From: a bacterium
Lineage (GTDB): Bacteria > Acidobacteriota > Thermoanaerobaculia > Multivoradales > J023
Direction: 5' to 3'
Length of the DNA: 64,000 bases
NCBI GenBank assembly: GCA_024226315.1
Contig: JAAELT010000006.1
Location: 1-64,000, forward strand
This document shows positions 8,536 to 16,779 of the stretch, in pieces. Numbering within the stretch: the stretch's first letter is position 1; the number at the start of each line of letters is the position of its first letter. A program made the translations under genes and the position numbers. The notes under the pieces are model-generated. The model was not told the DNA's origin and searched no databases. It saw only the letters and a list, made by a program, of their open reading frames with translations.

Positions 8536-9474
8536 ATGAAAGCCCGGCCGATCGTCTGGATCGCTCTGTCTTTGGTCGTGACCGTGGCCGTCGGATGCAC
8601 GTCGGCCGGCACGTCCGAGAAGGTGGGAGGCGTTGTCGAGGCCGCTCTCCAGGCCCAGCTGGACGTGCTGAGCCAGGAAGAGAACCTACAGCGGATCGAG
8701 CGCATCACCGAGGCCGTCCTGCAAGCCGAGGCCACCCGCCAGCTGGCGCGGGAGCTGGCCGAGGGAGCGGTGCTGGGCCTCTCCGAGGCCTCTCAGGAAG
8801 AGGCACTGCGCCAGGGCGTCGCCGGCATCGTCGACGCGTTGGCCGCGGCCCTGAGCACGGGCGAGGAAGGGGAGCTCGATCCCGAGCTGAGCGTGCTGCT
8901 GAGCTCGGCGTCCACCGCGGCAGCGCGTGGCGCTCTGGCACCGGCGGTGCGTGAGGATCTCACCCGTCTCGCCGACGATCTGGGGCGTGCAGCGACCGCG
9001 GCGGTGCTGGCCGCGGTGGCGGCGCAGCTGCCTGAGATCCTCGACGCGTCCGCGGCGCGGTTGTCCCCGCGCGTCGGTGAGGCGGTCGCCGACGAGTTGG
9101 GGCCGGCACTGGCCGAAGTTCTCCGGGACGACCTGGCGCCGGCGCTGGCGGCGAGCCTCGAGGAGAGCATCGGCCCGGCGCTCGAGGCGCTGCTCGCCGA
9201 GCGGCTGCTGCCGGCAGTCGACCAGGCGGTCACCGAGCGCCTGCCGCCTCTGGTGCGCGCGAGCACGCGCGAGGCCATGCTCGGCGTCGGCGACGCGCTC
9301 GACGGCGAGCTCGGCGCCGAGATCCGCGAGCTCATCGCCGGTCTCGTCGAGGACTCCAAGGGGCGCGTCAAGCAGTCCGTGTGGGAATCGCCGTGGATCG
9401 CGCTGATCGCGCTGGTGGCCGTGCTGGTGGCGATCGTGGCGTGCGTCTTCGCCTGGCGGCGCGGCGCTCACTAG
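8536..9474 (+). CDS. Lipoprotein with long helical body and C-terminal membrane anchor
   Basis: The ATG at 8536 has better spacing to GAAGGAG than the ATG at 8530. The 312-residue product has a lipobox-type signal (LSLVVTVAVGC), giving an N-terminal lipidated cysteine. About 230 residues of Ala/Leu/Glu-rich amphipathic helices follow (for example LPEILDASAARLSPRVGEAVADELGPALAEVL). A strong C-terminal transmembrane helix (WIALIALVAVLVAIVACVFAW) ends in a basic tail. Lipid anchor plus C-terminal helix implies both ends in the same or opposing membranes. No known family is recognised. A terminator hairpin follows. Confidence 0.8.
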   Translation: MKARPIVWIALSLVVTVAVGCTSAGTSEKVGGVVEAALQAQLDVLSQEENLQRIERITEAVLQAEATRQLARELAEGAVLGLSEASQEEALRQGVAGIVDALAAALSTGEEGELDPELSVLLSSASTAAARGALAPAVREDLTRLADDLGRAATAAVLAAVAAQLPEILDASAARLSPRVGEAVADELGPALAEVLRDDLAPALAASLEESIGPALEALLAERLLPAVDQAVTERLPPLVRASTREAMLGVGDALDGELGAEIRELIAGLVEDSKGRVKQSVWESPWIALIALVAVLVAIVACVFAWRRGAH

Positions 9475-9481
9475 GCGAAAA

Positions 9482-9511
9482 AAGGCCCCACCCCCGGCGG
9501 GGTGGGGCCTT
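9482..9511 (-). terminator. Intrinsic terminator between convergent genes
   Basis: The 13-base arms 9482-9494 and 9499-9511 (AAGGCCCCACCCC and complement) enclose a four-base loop. On the minus strand the stem runs directly into TTTT, so it terminates the leftward-transcribed gene ending at 9522. On the plus strand the same stem lacks a T-run but may still block transcription from the lipoprotein gene. Confidence 0.9.
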
Positions 9512-9521
9512 CGAATGCAAC

Positions 9522-10340
9522 TCAATCTTCGGTCGATGCGGCCTCGGACGGCTCTCCGTCCTCCGCCGGGTCAGCCTCGGGCTCCGGCGACGTGTCGTCG
9601 GTGCCCGCGGCTCCGCGCCGCGTGACGCGGCGCAGTGCCCGGCGCAGCCTGTCGGCCAGATCGGCGCGATCGGCCAGCAGGAAGAAGCCCTCGTAGATCC
9701 GGCCGCAGGCCGCGTCGATCCGCTCCGCGTCGTCGAGCCGGGCCTTCTTGACCGCCAGGCTCGCCTCCGCCTTGCGCTGCTCCAGCGCGACGGTGTCGAG
9801 AGCGTCGCGAAACGCGGTGTTGTCGGTCTCGAGCTCCGAGGCCAGCCTGCCGGGATCGAACTGCAGGCTCGCGGTGGTCATCACCGGCACGGTGAAGTCC
9901 GGGGCCTCGAGCCGCTGGACGGTGTCCCGGGCCTGGCGCCAGAGGCGCTCGCCCTCGGTGACGGCGGCCGTCTGAGAAGGGGTGCCCAGCACCTCGGCAC
10001 TGCGCTCGGGGCCGAACAGGCCGGCGGCGATCCGGCGGACCTCCACCAGCTTGTCGTGGACCCGCCCGCCGGTCTCGTCGCGGCGCTGGCGGGGCTCGGC
10101 ATCGTTGGTGAGCTCCTCTTCGTGGGCCTTGTCGGCCGCGATGAGGCGCTGGGTACCGCCGACCTGGACGCGCCCCAGGAGGGCGGCCAGCAGCGGAACG
10201 TCGGGTAGTGTCTCCTCGCCGCCTGAGACTTCGCTCAGCTGGTCTTCGACCGCCGGCAGCACGTCTCGGACGTGGGATTGTTCGACCGACCGGAAGACGG
10301 TGGACGCCTTCTGGCGGTCGATGCTCGGTACGGATGGCAT
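9522..10340 (-). CDS. Hypothetical helical protein, paralogue of the adjacent gene
   Basis: The 272-residue soluble protein is largely alpha-helical and ends in an acidic low-complexity tail (SPEPEADPAEDGEPSEAASTED). Its core (HDKLVEVRRIAAGLFGPERSAEVLG ... FDPGRLASELE ... ADLADRLRRALRR) aligns along its length with the 10410-11174 product, including the FG-x-R-A-x-x-LG and W/Q-FDP landmarks. The two are therefore ancient tandem duplicates. ATG 10340 is preceded by AAAAGGAGAACCACAATC. The likely partner is the sigma factor at 11263-12573, which precedes both genes on the same strand. Function unknown. Confidence 0.75.
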   Translation of the reverse strand: MPSVPSIDRQKASTVFRSVEQSHVRDVLPAVEDQLSEVSGGEETLPDVPLLAALLGRVQVGGTQRLIAADKAHEEELTNDAEPRQRRDETGGRVHDKLVEVRRIAAGLFGPERSAEVLGTPSQTAAVTEGERLWRQARDTVQRLEAPDFTVPVMTTASLQFDPGRLASELETDNTAFRDALDTVALEQRKAEASLAVKKARLDDAERIDAACGRIYEGFFLLADRADLADRLRRALRRVTRRGAAGTDDTSPEPEADPAEDGEPSEAASTED

Positions 10341-10409
10341 GATTGTGGTTCTCCTTTTGGATTTGGATTTGGATTTGTGGATGCTTCGCTTTCTCGAGCT
10401 CGTGGACTT

Positions 10410-11174
10410 CTACATGGGCTCCTCCCTTCTCGTGGGACGGTTATCGGTGTTTCCGGCTCTGCCAGAAACACTCTGGATGAGCCGGACCTTCTTGGCCAGG
10501 TCCGTTCGGCGAATGAGCTGGAACCATCCGCCGAGGATGCTGACCAGGCAGTGGACGGCGCGGGCGATCTCGCTCCGCGCGCGGTTTCTGGCTTCGAGGC
10601 GAGTCGCGCGTGTCTGGCGGATCTCGTCGAGCTGGTCACGGGCCTCGCTGAGAGCAGCGACCAGGGGCTCGAGGACGCCGCCGGCCGCCACTGGATCGAA
10701 GTTCCAGCCCGGATGCGGAATCGCCAGCTTCCGTGGATCGCGGAGCCGCTCGAGGGCGGAGTCGGCCTGCGACAGCAGGAGCACGGTTTGCGAGTCCCTG
10801 GCTGTCTTGCCCGCGATGCCGAGGAGCGTCGCGGCGCGCCGCGAGCCGAAGGCCGAGGTCAGGATCCGGCGGATCGCGACCAGCTGCCGGTGCAGCGCCG
10901 ACGCCGTCTGATCTCGCCGGAACCGGGCCTCGCGTTCGCGGTCCCTGGCCTCGTCGAGCTCGTCGCGATGCCGGCGCAGACGCTGCCCTGCCTGCCGGAG
11001 CATGCGCGCCGGTAGCTGCAGGACCAGTGTGAAGTCGGGGAGGGTCTCCCCTTCCCGCAGCCAGGGGCGCAGGCATTCGCCGAGCTGGCGGCCGGCGTCC
11101 CGGGCGTGGGCGTCGATCAGTGTGCCGAGGCGTGTCGCCACCTCGGTGACGGCGTTGGTGGTGTCGGCTGGCAT
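10410..11174 (-). CDS. Hypothetical helical protein, first member of a tandem paralogous pair
   Basis: The 254-residue product is a basic, helical protein with a coiled-coil-like segment (LRRHRDELDEARDREREARFRRD, about residues 68-90). It aligns with its neighbour at 9522-10340 through HRQLVAIRRILTSAFGSRRAATLLG, NFDPVAAGGVLEPLV and RRTDLAKKVRLIQ. The start ATG at 11174 follows GAAAGGAGAACC. No signal peptide or membrane helix is present. The shared order sigma factor, paralogue, paralogue suggests a single regulatory or structural unit. No biochemical role can be proposed from motifs. Confidence 0.75.
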   Translation of the reverse strand: MPADTTNAVTEVATRLGTLIDAHARDAGRQLGECLRPWLREGETLPDFTLVLQLPARMLRQAGQRLRRHRDELDEARDREREARFRRDQTASALHRQLVAIRRILTSAFGSRRAATLLGIAGKTARDSQTVLLLSQADSALERLRDPRKLAIPHPGWNFDPVAAGGVLEPLVAALSEARDQLDEIRQTRATRLEARNRARSEIARAVHCLVSILGGWFQLIRRTDLAKKVRLIQSVSGRAGNTDNRPTRREEPM

Positions 11175-11262
11175 GGTTCGGTTCTCCTTTCGTTGTGGCC
11201 ACGCGGCCGGAGACGCGAGCCGTGGCTCGCGTCTCCGGCGCGGCCCATGTGTTGTACGAGCG

Positions 11263-12573
11263 CTAAGCCGCCGCCGTGCGACGGGCGGCAGCGTCCAGGT
11301 AGGACCGCAACAGGTTGCGGGCTTCCACGACCCTGTACTGGATCTGGTCGCGACGTCCGTGGGCGATCAGGTAGATGGCCAGCCGGACCCTCTCCGCGGC
11401 TCGCCGCGCGATCGCGAAGCGCCGGCCGCGCGCGAGCAGCGCTTCGGCGCAGGCGAGCTTGGCTTTCACGGCGAGCCGGCCGTCGGCGTGGGCCCCGGTG
11501 CTGCGGTCGCCGCAGCGCTCCGCGGCCTCCTCGAGCAGGATCAGGGGGTAGCCCAGGTCGTCTCTCGACAGTCGCCCAAGGACCAGGCCTTCGTCCCTGT
11601 CGCCCGCCGGCGGGATCGTCCGGATCGTTCGCCGGCGCGGCCGCCCTCGCCTCCGGTCCTGCCTGGCCACGGCGGCGATCTCGGCCGGGCTGTCGTAGAC
11701 GCGTGCCACCCAACCGACCTCGTCCTCCGGCTCCTCCCCGGCGACCGGGGCCGGCGTGTCTTCGTCGCGCTCTTCGGCCGCCTCGTCATCGGCGCTGGCG
11801 GCTTCCAGGATGCCGGCTCGGAAGTAGGCCGGATCCGCCTCCAGGGCTTCCCGTTTGAACGTCAGGAGCTCCGGGCTCAGATCGGCGACGTCCTCGTCGA
11901 TCGTGTCGTCGGGAGTGACGTCGTCCACCTCGAGCCGCTCGAGGTTTCTGAGCAGCGCGGCGCTGGCGCGGCTGACGTGCGATCTGGCGGTGCCGGCCGG
12001 GATCTCGAGCGCGCGGGCGATCTCCTCGTAGCTGGCGCCGTGCAGTCGCAGTAGGAGTGAACGGCGGGTGTGCGGTGCCAGCTTGGTGGCGTGCAGGAGC
12101 TTGCTCAGAAGCAGCCGCCGCCGCTCCACGCTCTCGCTCACCGTCAGCCTCGTCTCCGGGTTGGGCTCGAACGTGCCCCGCGCCCAGAAGGCGCCGGTCT
12201 CGCTGTCCTTGCGCGCCTCTTCCGCGAAGTCCTCGAGCCCCTCCCGGTCGCGCGCCTGGTCGCGCCGGAAGTTGCGCAGATAATTGCCGGCGATCTTGAA
12301 GAGCCAGAAATGAAAGCGCGTCGCGTCCTTCAGGGTGCCGATCTGGTCCAGCATCTGGATGAAGACGCTCTGGGTGAGGTCGTCGGCCTCGGCCTGGCAG
12401 CCGTGGCGCCGGAAGTAGGCGCCGAGTTGCGGCTCGAAGACCTCGAAGATGTGTCGGGTGCTCTCCTGGACCTCGCCGCCCTGCAGCGCGCGCACCGCCT
12501 CCAGCGTCTGGGCGTCGAGCTCCGGGAGATCCCCGGGCCGCGGCGCCTTCTCGGATGTCCATTCGGTTTCCAT
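11263..12573 (-). CDS. ECF-type RNA polymerase sigma factor with long C-terminal extension
   Basis: In this 436-residue protein, sigma region 2 spans about residues 45-115 (EADDLTQSVFIQMLDQI ... RFHFWLFKIAGNYLRNFRRD). Region 4 spans about 150-210, with the helix-turn-helix GASYEEIARALEIPAGTARSHVSRA. Ordinary ECF factors end there. This one continues for about 220 residues: an acidic linker, a basic Arg-rich stretch and a helical C-terminal domain (RLAVKAKLACAEALLARGRR ... LLRSYLDAAARR). Extensions of this kind may replace a separate anti-sigma partner. ATG 12573 follows GGAGGAAAAC. The two downstream paralogues are its likely operon partners. Confidence 0.88.
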   Translation of the reverse strand: METEWTSEKAPRPGDLPELDAQTLEAVRALQGGEVQESTRHIFEVFEPQLGAYFRRHGCQAEADDLTQSVFIQMLDQIGTLKDATRFHFWLFKIAGNYLRNFRRDQARDREGLEDFAEEARKDSETGAFWARGTFEPNPETRLTVSESVERRRLLLSKLLHATKLAPHTRRSLLLRLHGASYEEIARALEIPAGTARSHVSRASAALLRNLERLEVDDVTPDDTIDEDVADLSPELLTFKREALEADPAYFRAGILEAASADDEAAEERDEDTPAPVAGEEPEDEVGWVARVYDSPAEIAAVARQDRRRGRPRRRTIRTIPPAGDRDEGLVLGRLSRDDLGYPLILLEEAAERCGDRSTGAHADGRLAVKAKLACAEALLARGRRFAIARRAAERVRLAIYLIAHGRRDQIQYRVVEARNLLRSYLDAAARRTAAA

Positions 12574-13575
12574 GTTTTCCTCCGATCCTATGCTTCTCCT
12601 CCCATGCGGGATGGACGCACGGCCCCCGAGGGGACAGGCTTCGCTCCCCGCGATCCGGCTTTCCGGACATGGAACAGGGTCACGGCCCCGCGGACCTGCC
12701 GACAGGGCGACGCCTCACGGAGTCGATCCGAGTCGGCAGGCGTACGGGCGGCACGCGATCGGTGGCAGCCGGCCGAACGCGCGCGGACAGAGAGTGACGG
12801 CGCGACGGGTCTGGCCTCGGTGGGCCGAACCCGTTGGGCCCGACTCCGGGCCAGCGAACGTGCTCGCGGCAGAGGGCGCTGGGTCGCCGGCCCGAGGTCC
12901 GTCAGACCTCTGGCCGCCAGGCTCTGCCACGCCGGACGTTGGAGCGCCGCCGTCGTCGATCCCTGAGGGCGGCGTCATGACCCGCCATTCAGGGGCTCGT
13001 TTTCGTGACCCTCTACTAATAAAGACACCACCGGCCTCCAGAATGTTGCACTTCATGCCGAAATTTTTCCAGATTGGGCGAGAAAGTGCCAGGCCAGGCC
13101 CTCCGGCGGGGCGGATTCCGGCTCCACGGGTCTTCCTCCGGGCTGCTCGCGACCCGCCTGCTCCCCCGGGAGAGGACTCGGGTTCCGGCCGAGCCTCTCC
13201 TCCTCCCCGGGAGAGGACTCGGGTTCCGGCTGGGATCCTGCTCCTCCCCGGGAGAGGACTCGGGTGCGGCTGGGTTCCTTGCTCCTCCCCGGGAGAGCAC
13301 TCGAACCGCCGGCGGTGCCGCCGCTGCTCCCCGGCTCGAAATGGGCCGATCATGCGGACGAACGGTTAGTAGGGCGCTCGAGACGCGCTGATGCGGACAT
13401 CGAGCCGTCGGAAGGGTGGATGAATCGGGCCGCTTCTGACGTCGAGGCATCGGACGGGTCCTCGAAACGGCCTCACTCGTCGACGCGGCCGTTCAAAGAG
13501 CGCTCGAGCTCGGCTTCGTGTTCGGCAGACTGTCGAAGGTGTCGACGACGGAACGTCAACCAGCGAGGGCGAGCC
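12574..13575. other. Kilobase-long region without a supported gene
   Basis: Open frames here are short, Arg/Pro-rich and mutually contradictory, so none is called. The stretch should contain the sigma-factor promoter for the leftward operon. Its distinctive content is the GC-rich tandem repeat at 13161-13310. Together with the gene debris to its right it looks like a decayed accessory zone. Confidence 0.6.
13161..13310. repeat. Degenerate tandem repeat of about 41 bases, each with a CTCCC-C-GGGAG palindrome
   Basis: Units start at 13161, 13200, 13241 and 13282. Each holds CTCC(T)CCCCGGGAGAG followed by a variant of GACTCGGGT. The last copy diverges (GCACTCGAACC) and a fifth trace begins near 13324. 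The CTCCC/GGGAG arms could form small hairpins. It is non-coding in every frame inspected. Confidence 0.8.
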
Positions 13576-13726
13576 ATGGCCACGGTCACCTACAGCGTCC
13601 CGGCAAGAGTGAAGGATGCCGAGGTCCCTGGCTCCCTGGTCGAGGTGGAGCAGCGACGAGAAGCTCGGGGCGTGGATCGAGCGGCAGATCGAGGATGCCC
13701 GGCACGACTTGGAGGCCGCGCTGTGA
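13576..13726 (+). pseudogene. Chimeric gene debris: antitoxin start joined to a SUKH C-terminal fragment
   Basis: ATG 13576 opens MATVTYSVPARVKDAE, which resembles the N-terminus of small YSVPEEVK-type antitoxins, and then loses similarity. In another frame, 13652-13726 encodes SDEKLGAWIERQIEDARHDL followed by a stop. This is a close copy of part of the SUKH-like gene at about 14560-14623, at both DNA and protein level. The block therefore looks like remnants left by duplication and deletion. Confidence 0.6.
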
Positions 13727-13760
13727 GTGCTGATGTGCGGCGAGTGATAGTCTCGGGAGG

Positions 13761-14243
13761 ATGACGCCAAAGTTCTCCTGGGACCCGCGCAAAGACAGGA
13801 GCAACACTTCGAAACATGGCGTCACCTTCACCGAAGCCGCGACGATCTTTTCCGACCCGCTATCACTGACGAAATCGGATCCGGACCACTCATGGCGAGA
13901 ACAGCGGCATGTAACTGTAGGACTCTCGCGAGCCCACCGGCTATTGGTGGTGGTTCACAGTGACCATGGCGATTCGATCCGAATCATCAGTGCCCGGCCG
14001 GCGACTCGACCGGAGCGCCGACAGTACGAAGCAGCAGGTTGGATCTCCGAAATGAGACCCGAGTACGACTTCAGCGACGGCGTGCGCGGAAAGTACGCGG
14101 ACCGATTCTCTGGCGATTGCGTCCTGGTCCAACTCGATCCGGACGTGGCGGCGGCGTTTCCGGATTCGAAGGCGGTCAACGAGACGCTGCGCTCTCTGAT
14201 TGCCGAATCGGATCCCCGGCGGCCACAAAGCCAAGGCGAGTGA
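13761..14243 (+). CDS. BrnT-type toxin fused to a putative antitoxin domain
   Basis: Residues 1-93 match BrnT, a RelE-fold ribonuclease toxin: FSWDPRKDRSNTSKHGVTF, EAATIFSDPLSLTKSD, and IRIISARPATRPERRQYE near the end. The next residues, MRPEYDFSDGVRGKYADRF ... LDPDVAAAFPDSKAVNETL (about 98-155), match the small YDFS-GVRGKY antitoxin-like protein normally encoded by a separate downstream gene. Here the linker AAGWISE keeps them in one 160-residue frame. GGGAGG directly abuts the ATG, an unusually tight ribosome site. The stop overlaps the next start (GTGA). The fusion would give a self-neutralised toxin. Confidence 0.75.
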   Translation: MTPKFSWDPRKDRSNTSKHGVTFTEAATIFSDPLSLTKSDPDHSWREQRHVTVGLSRAHRLLVVVHSDHGDSIRIISARPATRPERRQYEAAGWISEMRPEYDFSDGVRGKYADRFSGDCVLVQLDPDVAAAFPDSKAVNETLRSLIAESDPRRPQSQGE

Positions 14244-14781
14244 CCTCCAACGAGCTCGACCGGATCGAATCCAAGTTGGGCATCACCCTGCCCGAGCTCT
14301 ATCGTCGGGCGGTCGATCCGTACTCGATCGCGGCCCTCGAGGGAAACACCGATTGGATGTTCTGGGACGACGCGGAGGCGTTGATCTCGCTCAACCGGAG
14401 GATGCGCGACGGTCAACGATTTCGAGATCCGTGGCCGGCTCGTTTTACGCGCTCGGCGAGGATGCCGTCGGTTGCAGCGATCCGTTGGACCTGGAAGACC
14501 CCAAATACGGCGTCTTCTGGTTCGACCGGCAGCACGTCGACGTCGAGGAGGATCAGCGCAGCGACGAGAAGCTCGGGGCGTGGATCGGGCGGCAGATCGA
14601 GGATTCCCGGGGCGACCTGGAGGCCGACGGCATCGATCCCGACGGAACGCCGGAGGAGAAGCGGGCGATCGAGGAGGAGAACAGGAAGGGCTGCTGCCTC
14701 GCTTTGCTGGTCATCGCCCTGGTGGGCGGACTGCTCTGCGCGGCGGTTGTCGTCGCCTGGGACCTGCTCATTGGGGGTTGA
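14240..14781 (+). pseudogene. SMI1/KNR4 (SUKH)-like protein with C-terminal membrane anchor, frameshifted
   Basis: A GTG at 14240 overlapping the previous stop opens TSNELDRIESKLGITLPELYRR ... GNTDWMFWDDAEALISLNRRMRDGQRF, which looks like a SUKH N-terminus. Around 14410-14440 the reading shifts: the plausible continuation SFYALGEDAVGCSDPLDLEDPKYGVFWF is in the next frame and runs to 14781. It ends in a transmembrane helix (CLALLVIALVGGLLCAAVVVAW). One indel separates the halves, so it is either a true pseudogene or an assembly error. SUKH proteins often act as immunity proteins, which fits the toxin neighbour. Confidence 0.65.
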
Positions 14782-15027
14782 CGCCGCCCTCGCCGCCCTC
14801 CCTGGCCTCTGACCGGACCGAGACACCTGGCACCCGGCGGCCGGCATTGCCTCCTCCGAGCGCCGCCACTTTCTGATCGAGGCCTTGAGTCGTCACCTTG
14901 CCGGGACGCGCAGCGCCTTGCCGCCGGCGAGCGGCACCTCACGGCTCCGGCCCGGCCCCGATACTCCAGCAGATACATCAGCTCGCCGAAGACCCGGGAG
15001 AGATTCGCCGGTGGGCCGCGAGATTGG

Positions 15028-15318
15028 CTATGCTTCCACCATCTCGACCTTGAGTCGTCTGCCCAGAGCGCGTGCCGCGCGCTCGATCGTGAGCAGGGTC
15101 ACCGAGGCCACCGCCGGGTCGAGAAGGCGGTCGAGCGCCGAGCGGCTGGTCTTCATCCGGCGCGCCATCGCCGCCTTGGACAGCTTCTGCTCCTCCATGG
15201 CCTGGGTGATCTGAAACGCCAACACCCGCTTCGCGGCCGCCGCCTCCGCTTCCTCGAGCAGGCCCTCCTCCTCCAGGAAAGCATCGAAGTCCGTTCCGAC
15301 GTGCTTCGGGTTCAACAT
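15028..15318 (-). CDS. XRE-family HTH antitoxin (HigA-like), orphan
   Basis: The 96-residue protein has a helical N-terminus (DFDAFLEEEGLLEEAEAAAAKRV), then a helix-turn-helix (QKLSKAAMARRMKTSRSALDRLLDP) and a short C-terminal strand (GRRLKVEMVEA). This fits the HigA/XRE antitoxin group with its typical ITQAMEEQ lead-in. HigA partners usually lie immediately upstream, but the upstream gene here encodes a DUF2252 lipoprotein. No toxin is visible, so it may regulate something else or be a remnant of a module. Confidence 0.82.
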   Translation of the reverse strand: MLNPKHVGTDFDAFLEEEGLLEEAEAAAAKRVLAFQITQAMEEQKLSKAAMARRMKTSRSALDRLLDPAVASVTLLTIERAARALGRRLKVEMVEA

Positions 15319-15355
15319 CGTCCGTCTCCTTTCAGCTCGGCTGACATGCGGCGCG

Positions 15356-16621
15356 TTAGGCGCCCGCCTTGAACCGCTCCCACGCCTCCACCGTCAACGC
15401 CGCCAGCTCCCGGCACGCGGTCTTGATCTTCTCCGCGTCGCGGTCGATCAGGCGCATCTGTTCCTTGCGCAGTTGCAGGTCCAGGGGCTGGGCGATCGCC
15501 TTGACGTGGCCGCGGCCGAGTTGGAGGCCGACGTCGAAGGCGACTTCGGCCACTTCTTCGGCCGAGGCGAGGTCGTCGTCGATGTCGATCTCGGAGTAGT
15601 TCTCCACCCAGGCGTGGACCCAGAAGGTGTGCTCGCGGAAGCGCGCGTAGCCGAGGAACTTGTAGGGCTCGGTGGCGATGCGGGCCTGGCCGATGAGGAC
15701 GCGGAACGGGTCCGGGCCGGCGGCGACGCTGATGCAGCCGATGTCGGTCAGGTCGCGCACCTGCTTGATCTCGAGCACGACGTCGTCGAGGGGGTCGGCG
15801 CTGGGGCCGCGGGTGCGCGCCAGGTACTTGATGTCGAGCGCGCTGCCGATGCCCTGGCGCAGGTAGCCCAGGCGCTCGACGGTGAAGAAGTCGGCGGCCA
15901 GCTCGGGGCTTTCCTCGTGCATGACCTCGATGTACGGCCCCAGCGATTCGACCAGCCCACGCTGCTCGTCCTCCGGCACCGGCTCCATCAGGGAGTCGAT
16001 GAAGCGGAAGTAGGCTTCGCGGTCGTATTTGAACTTGGCCCGCTTGCGCGCCGCGAGCCGGGGCTCTTCCACCTCCGTGGACGGGTCGTCGAGGGCCGCG
16101 CGATAGCCGCGCAGAAACTCGTCGAACAGACTGTCGGCCTCCGCGCCGAGGCCCGCCAGGTCGCTTGCCAGGTAGAGAGAGACGCCGAATCGTGCCAGGT
16201 CGACGATCGCGGGTCCGGTGGAGGAGTCGTCGAAGTCGGTCAGGCCGCGCCCCAGGTCGGTGGTCGCGTACTGCTCGATATGCGCGTCGCCGTGGAGGTT
16301 GAAGGTCGGGGTGCCGACCAGGTCGGCGCCGAAGCGGCCGCACACCTCGTGGCTGAAGGGCACGTTGATGAACCGGAAATAGCCGTGAGGGGTCGCCAGG
16401 ATCCGTTGGAGCAGCTTCGGGTTGGCCGAGAAATCGCGGCTTGCCGGATCCACGAAGAGCGGGTTGGAGTCCTGCGCGGGCTCGATCGGAGGCGCCTCGT
16501 CCGTCGGCTGGCGGTCGCAAGCCGCCAGCGCCGTGGCGAGGATCGCGGCAAAGGCGATTGCGTGCCGGTTCCGGTTCCGGCGCCGGTCGCTGGGCGGGGA
16601 TTCCATCATCAGGGGGAACAC
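15356..16621 (-). CDS. DUF2252 family lipoprotein
   Basis: The 421-residue protein is read from GTG 16621 (a downstream ATG pair at codons 5-6 is an alternative start). A lipoprotein signal ends in ATALAAC. The body shows the DUF2252 landmarks: a kinase-like NLHGDAHIEQY motif, LTDFDDSSTGPAIVDLARF, and the late KFLGYARFREHTFWVH block. DUF2252 resembles aminoglycoside-phosphotransferase folds, but activity is unproven, and an exported, lipid-anchored location would place it away from ATP. A perfect hairpin sits directly before the start codon. Confidence 0.88.
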   Translation of the reverse strand: MFPLMMESPPSDRRRNRNRHAIAFAAILATALAACDRQPTDEAPPIEPAQDSNPLFVDPASRDFSANPKLLQRILATPHGYFRFINVPFSHEVCGRFGADLVGTPTFNLHGDAHIEQYATTDLGRGLTDFDDSSTGPAIVDLARFGVSLYLASDLAGLGAEADSLFDEFLRGYRAALDDPSTEVEEPRLAARKRAKFKYDREAYFRFIDSLMEPVPEDEQRGLVESLGPYIEVMHEESPELAADFFTVERLGYLRQGIGSALDIKYLARTRGPSADPLDDVVLEIKQVRDLTDIGCISVAAGPDPFRVLIGQARIATEPYKFLGYARFREHTFWVHAWVENYSEIDIDDDLASAEEVAEVAFDVGLQLGRGHVKAIAQPLDLQLRKEQMRLIDRDAEKIKTACRELAALTVEAWERFKAGA

Positions 16622-16622
16622 T

Positions 16623-16654
16623 ATCAGGCTGTCCGGGTCTTCGGACAGCCTGAT
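16623..16654. repeat. 13-base inverted repeat just upstream of the DUF2252 start
   Basis: Arms 16623-16635 and 16642-16654 (ATCAGGCTGTCCG and complement) enclose a six-base loop. On the minus strand the stem ends one base before the GTG start codon, so if transcribed it would mask translation initiation. No T-run follows. Confidence 0.8.
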
Positions 16655-16779
16655 GGGCCGGTGGGGATGGGGCAGAAAGCCGAACGCCGGAGGCTTCGGG
16701 TTTCTGGGGCGCTATCACCCGGCTGGGCGGTCCGGTCCACGCCTAGTAGGCGGGTCAATGTCAAGAGGTCCAAAACCCT

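Noticed and set aside
12715..13353. 212-codon minus-strand frame in the gene-free kilobase
   Set aside because: Pro/Arg/Gly-rich, runs through the tandem repeat in three inconsistent frames, and has no ribosome site or recognisable motif.
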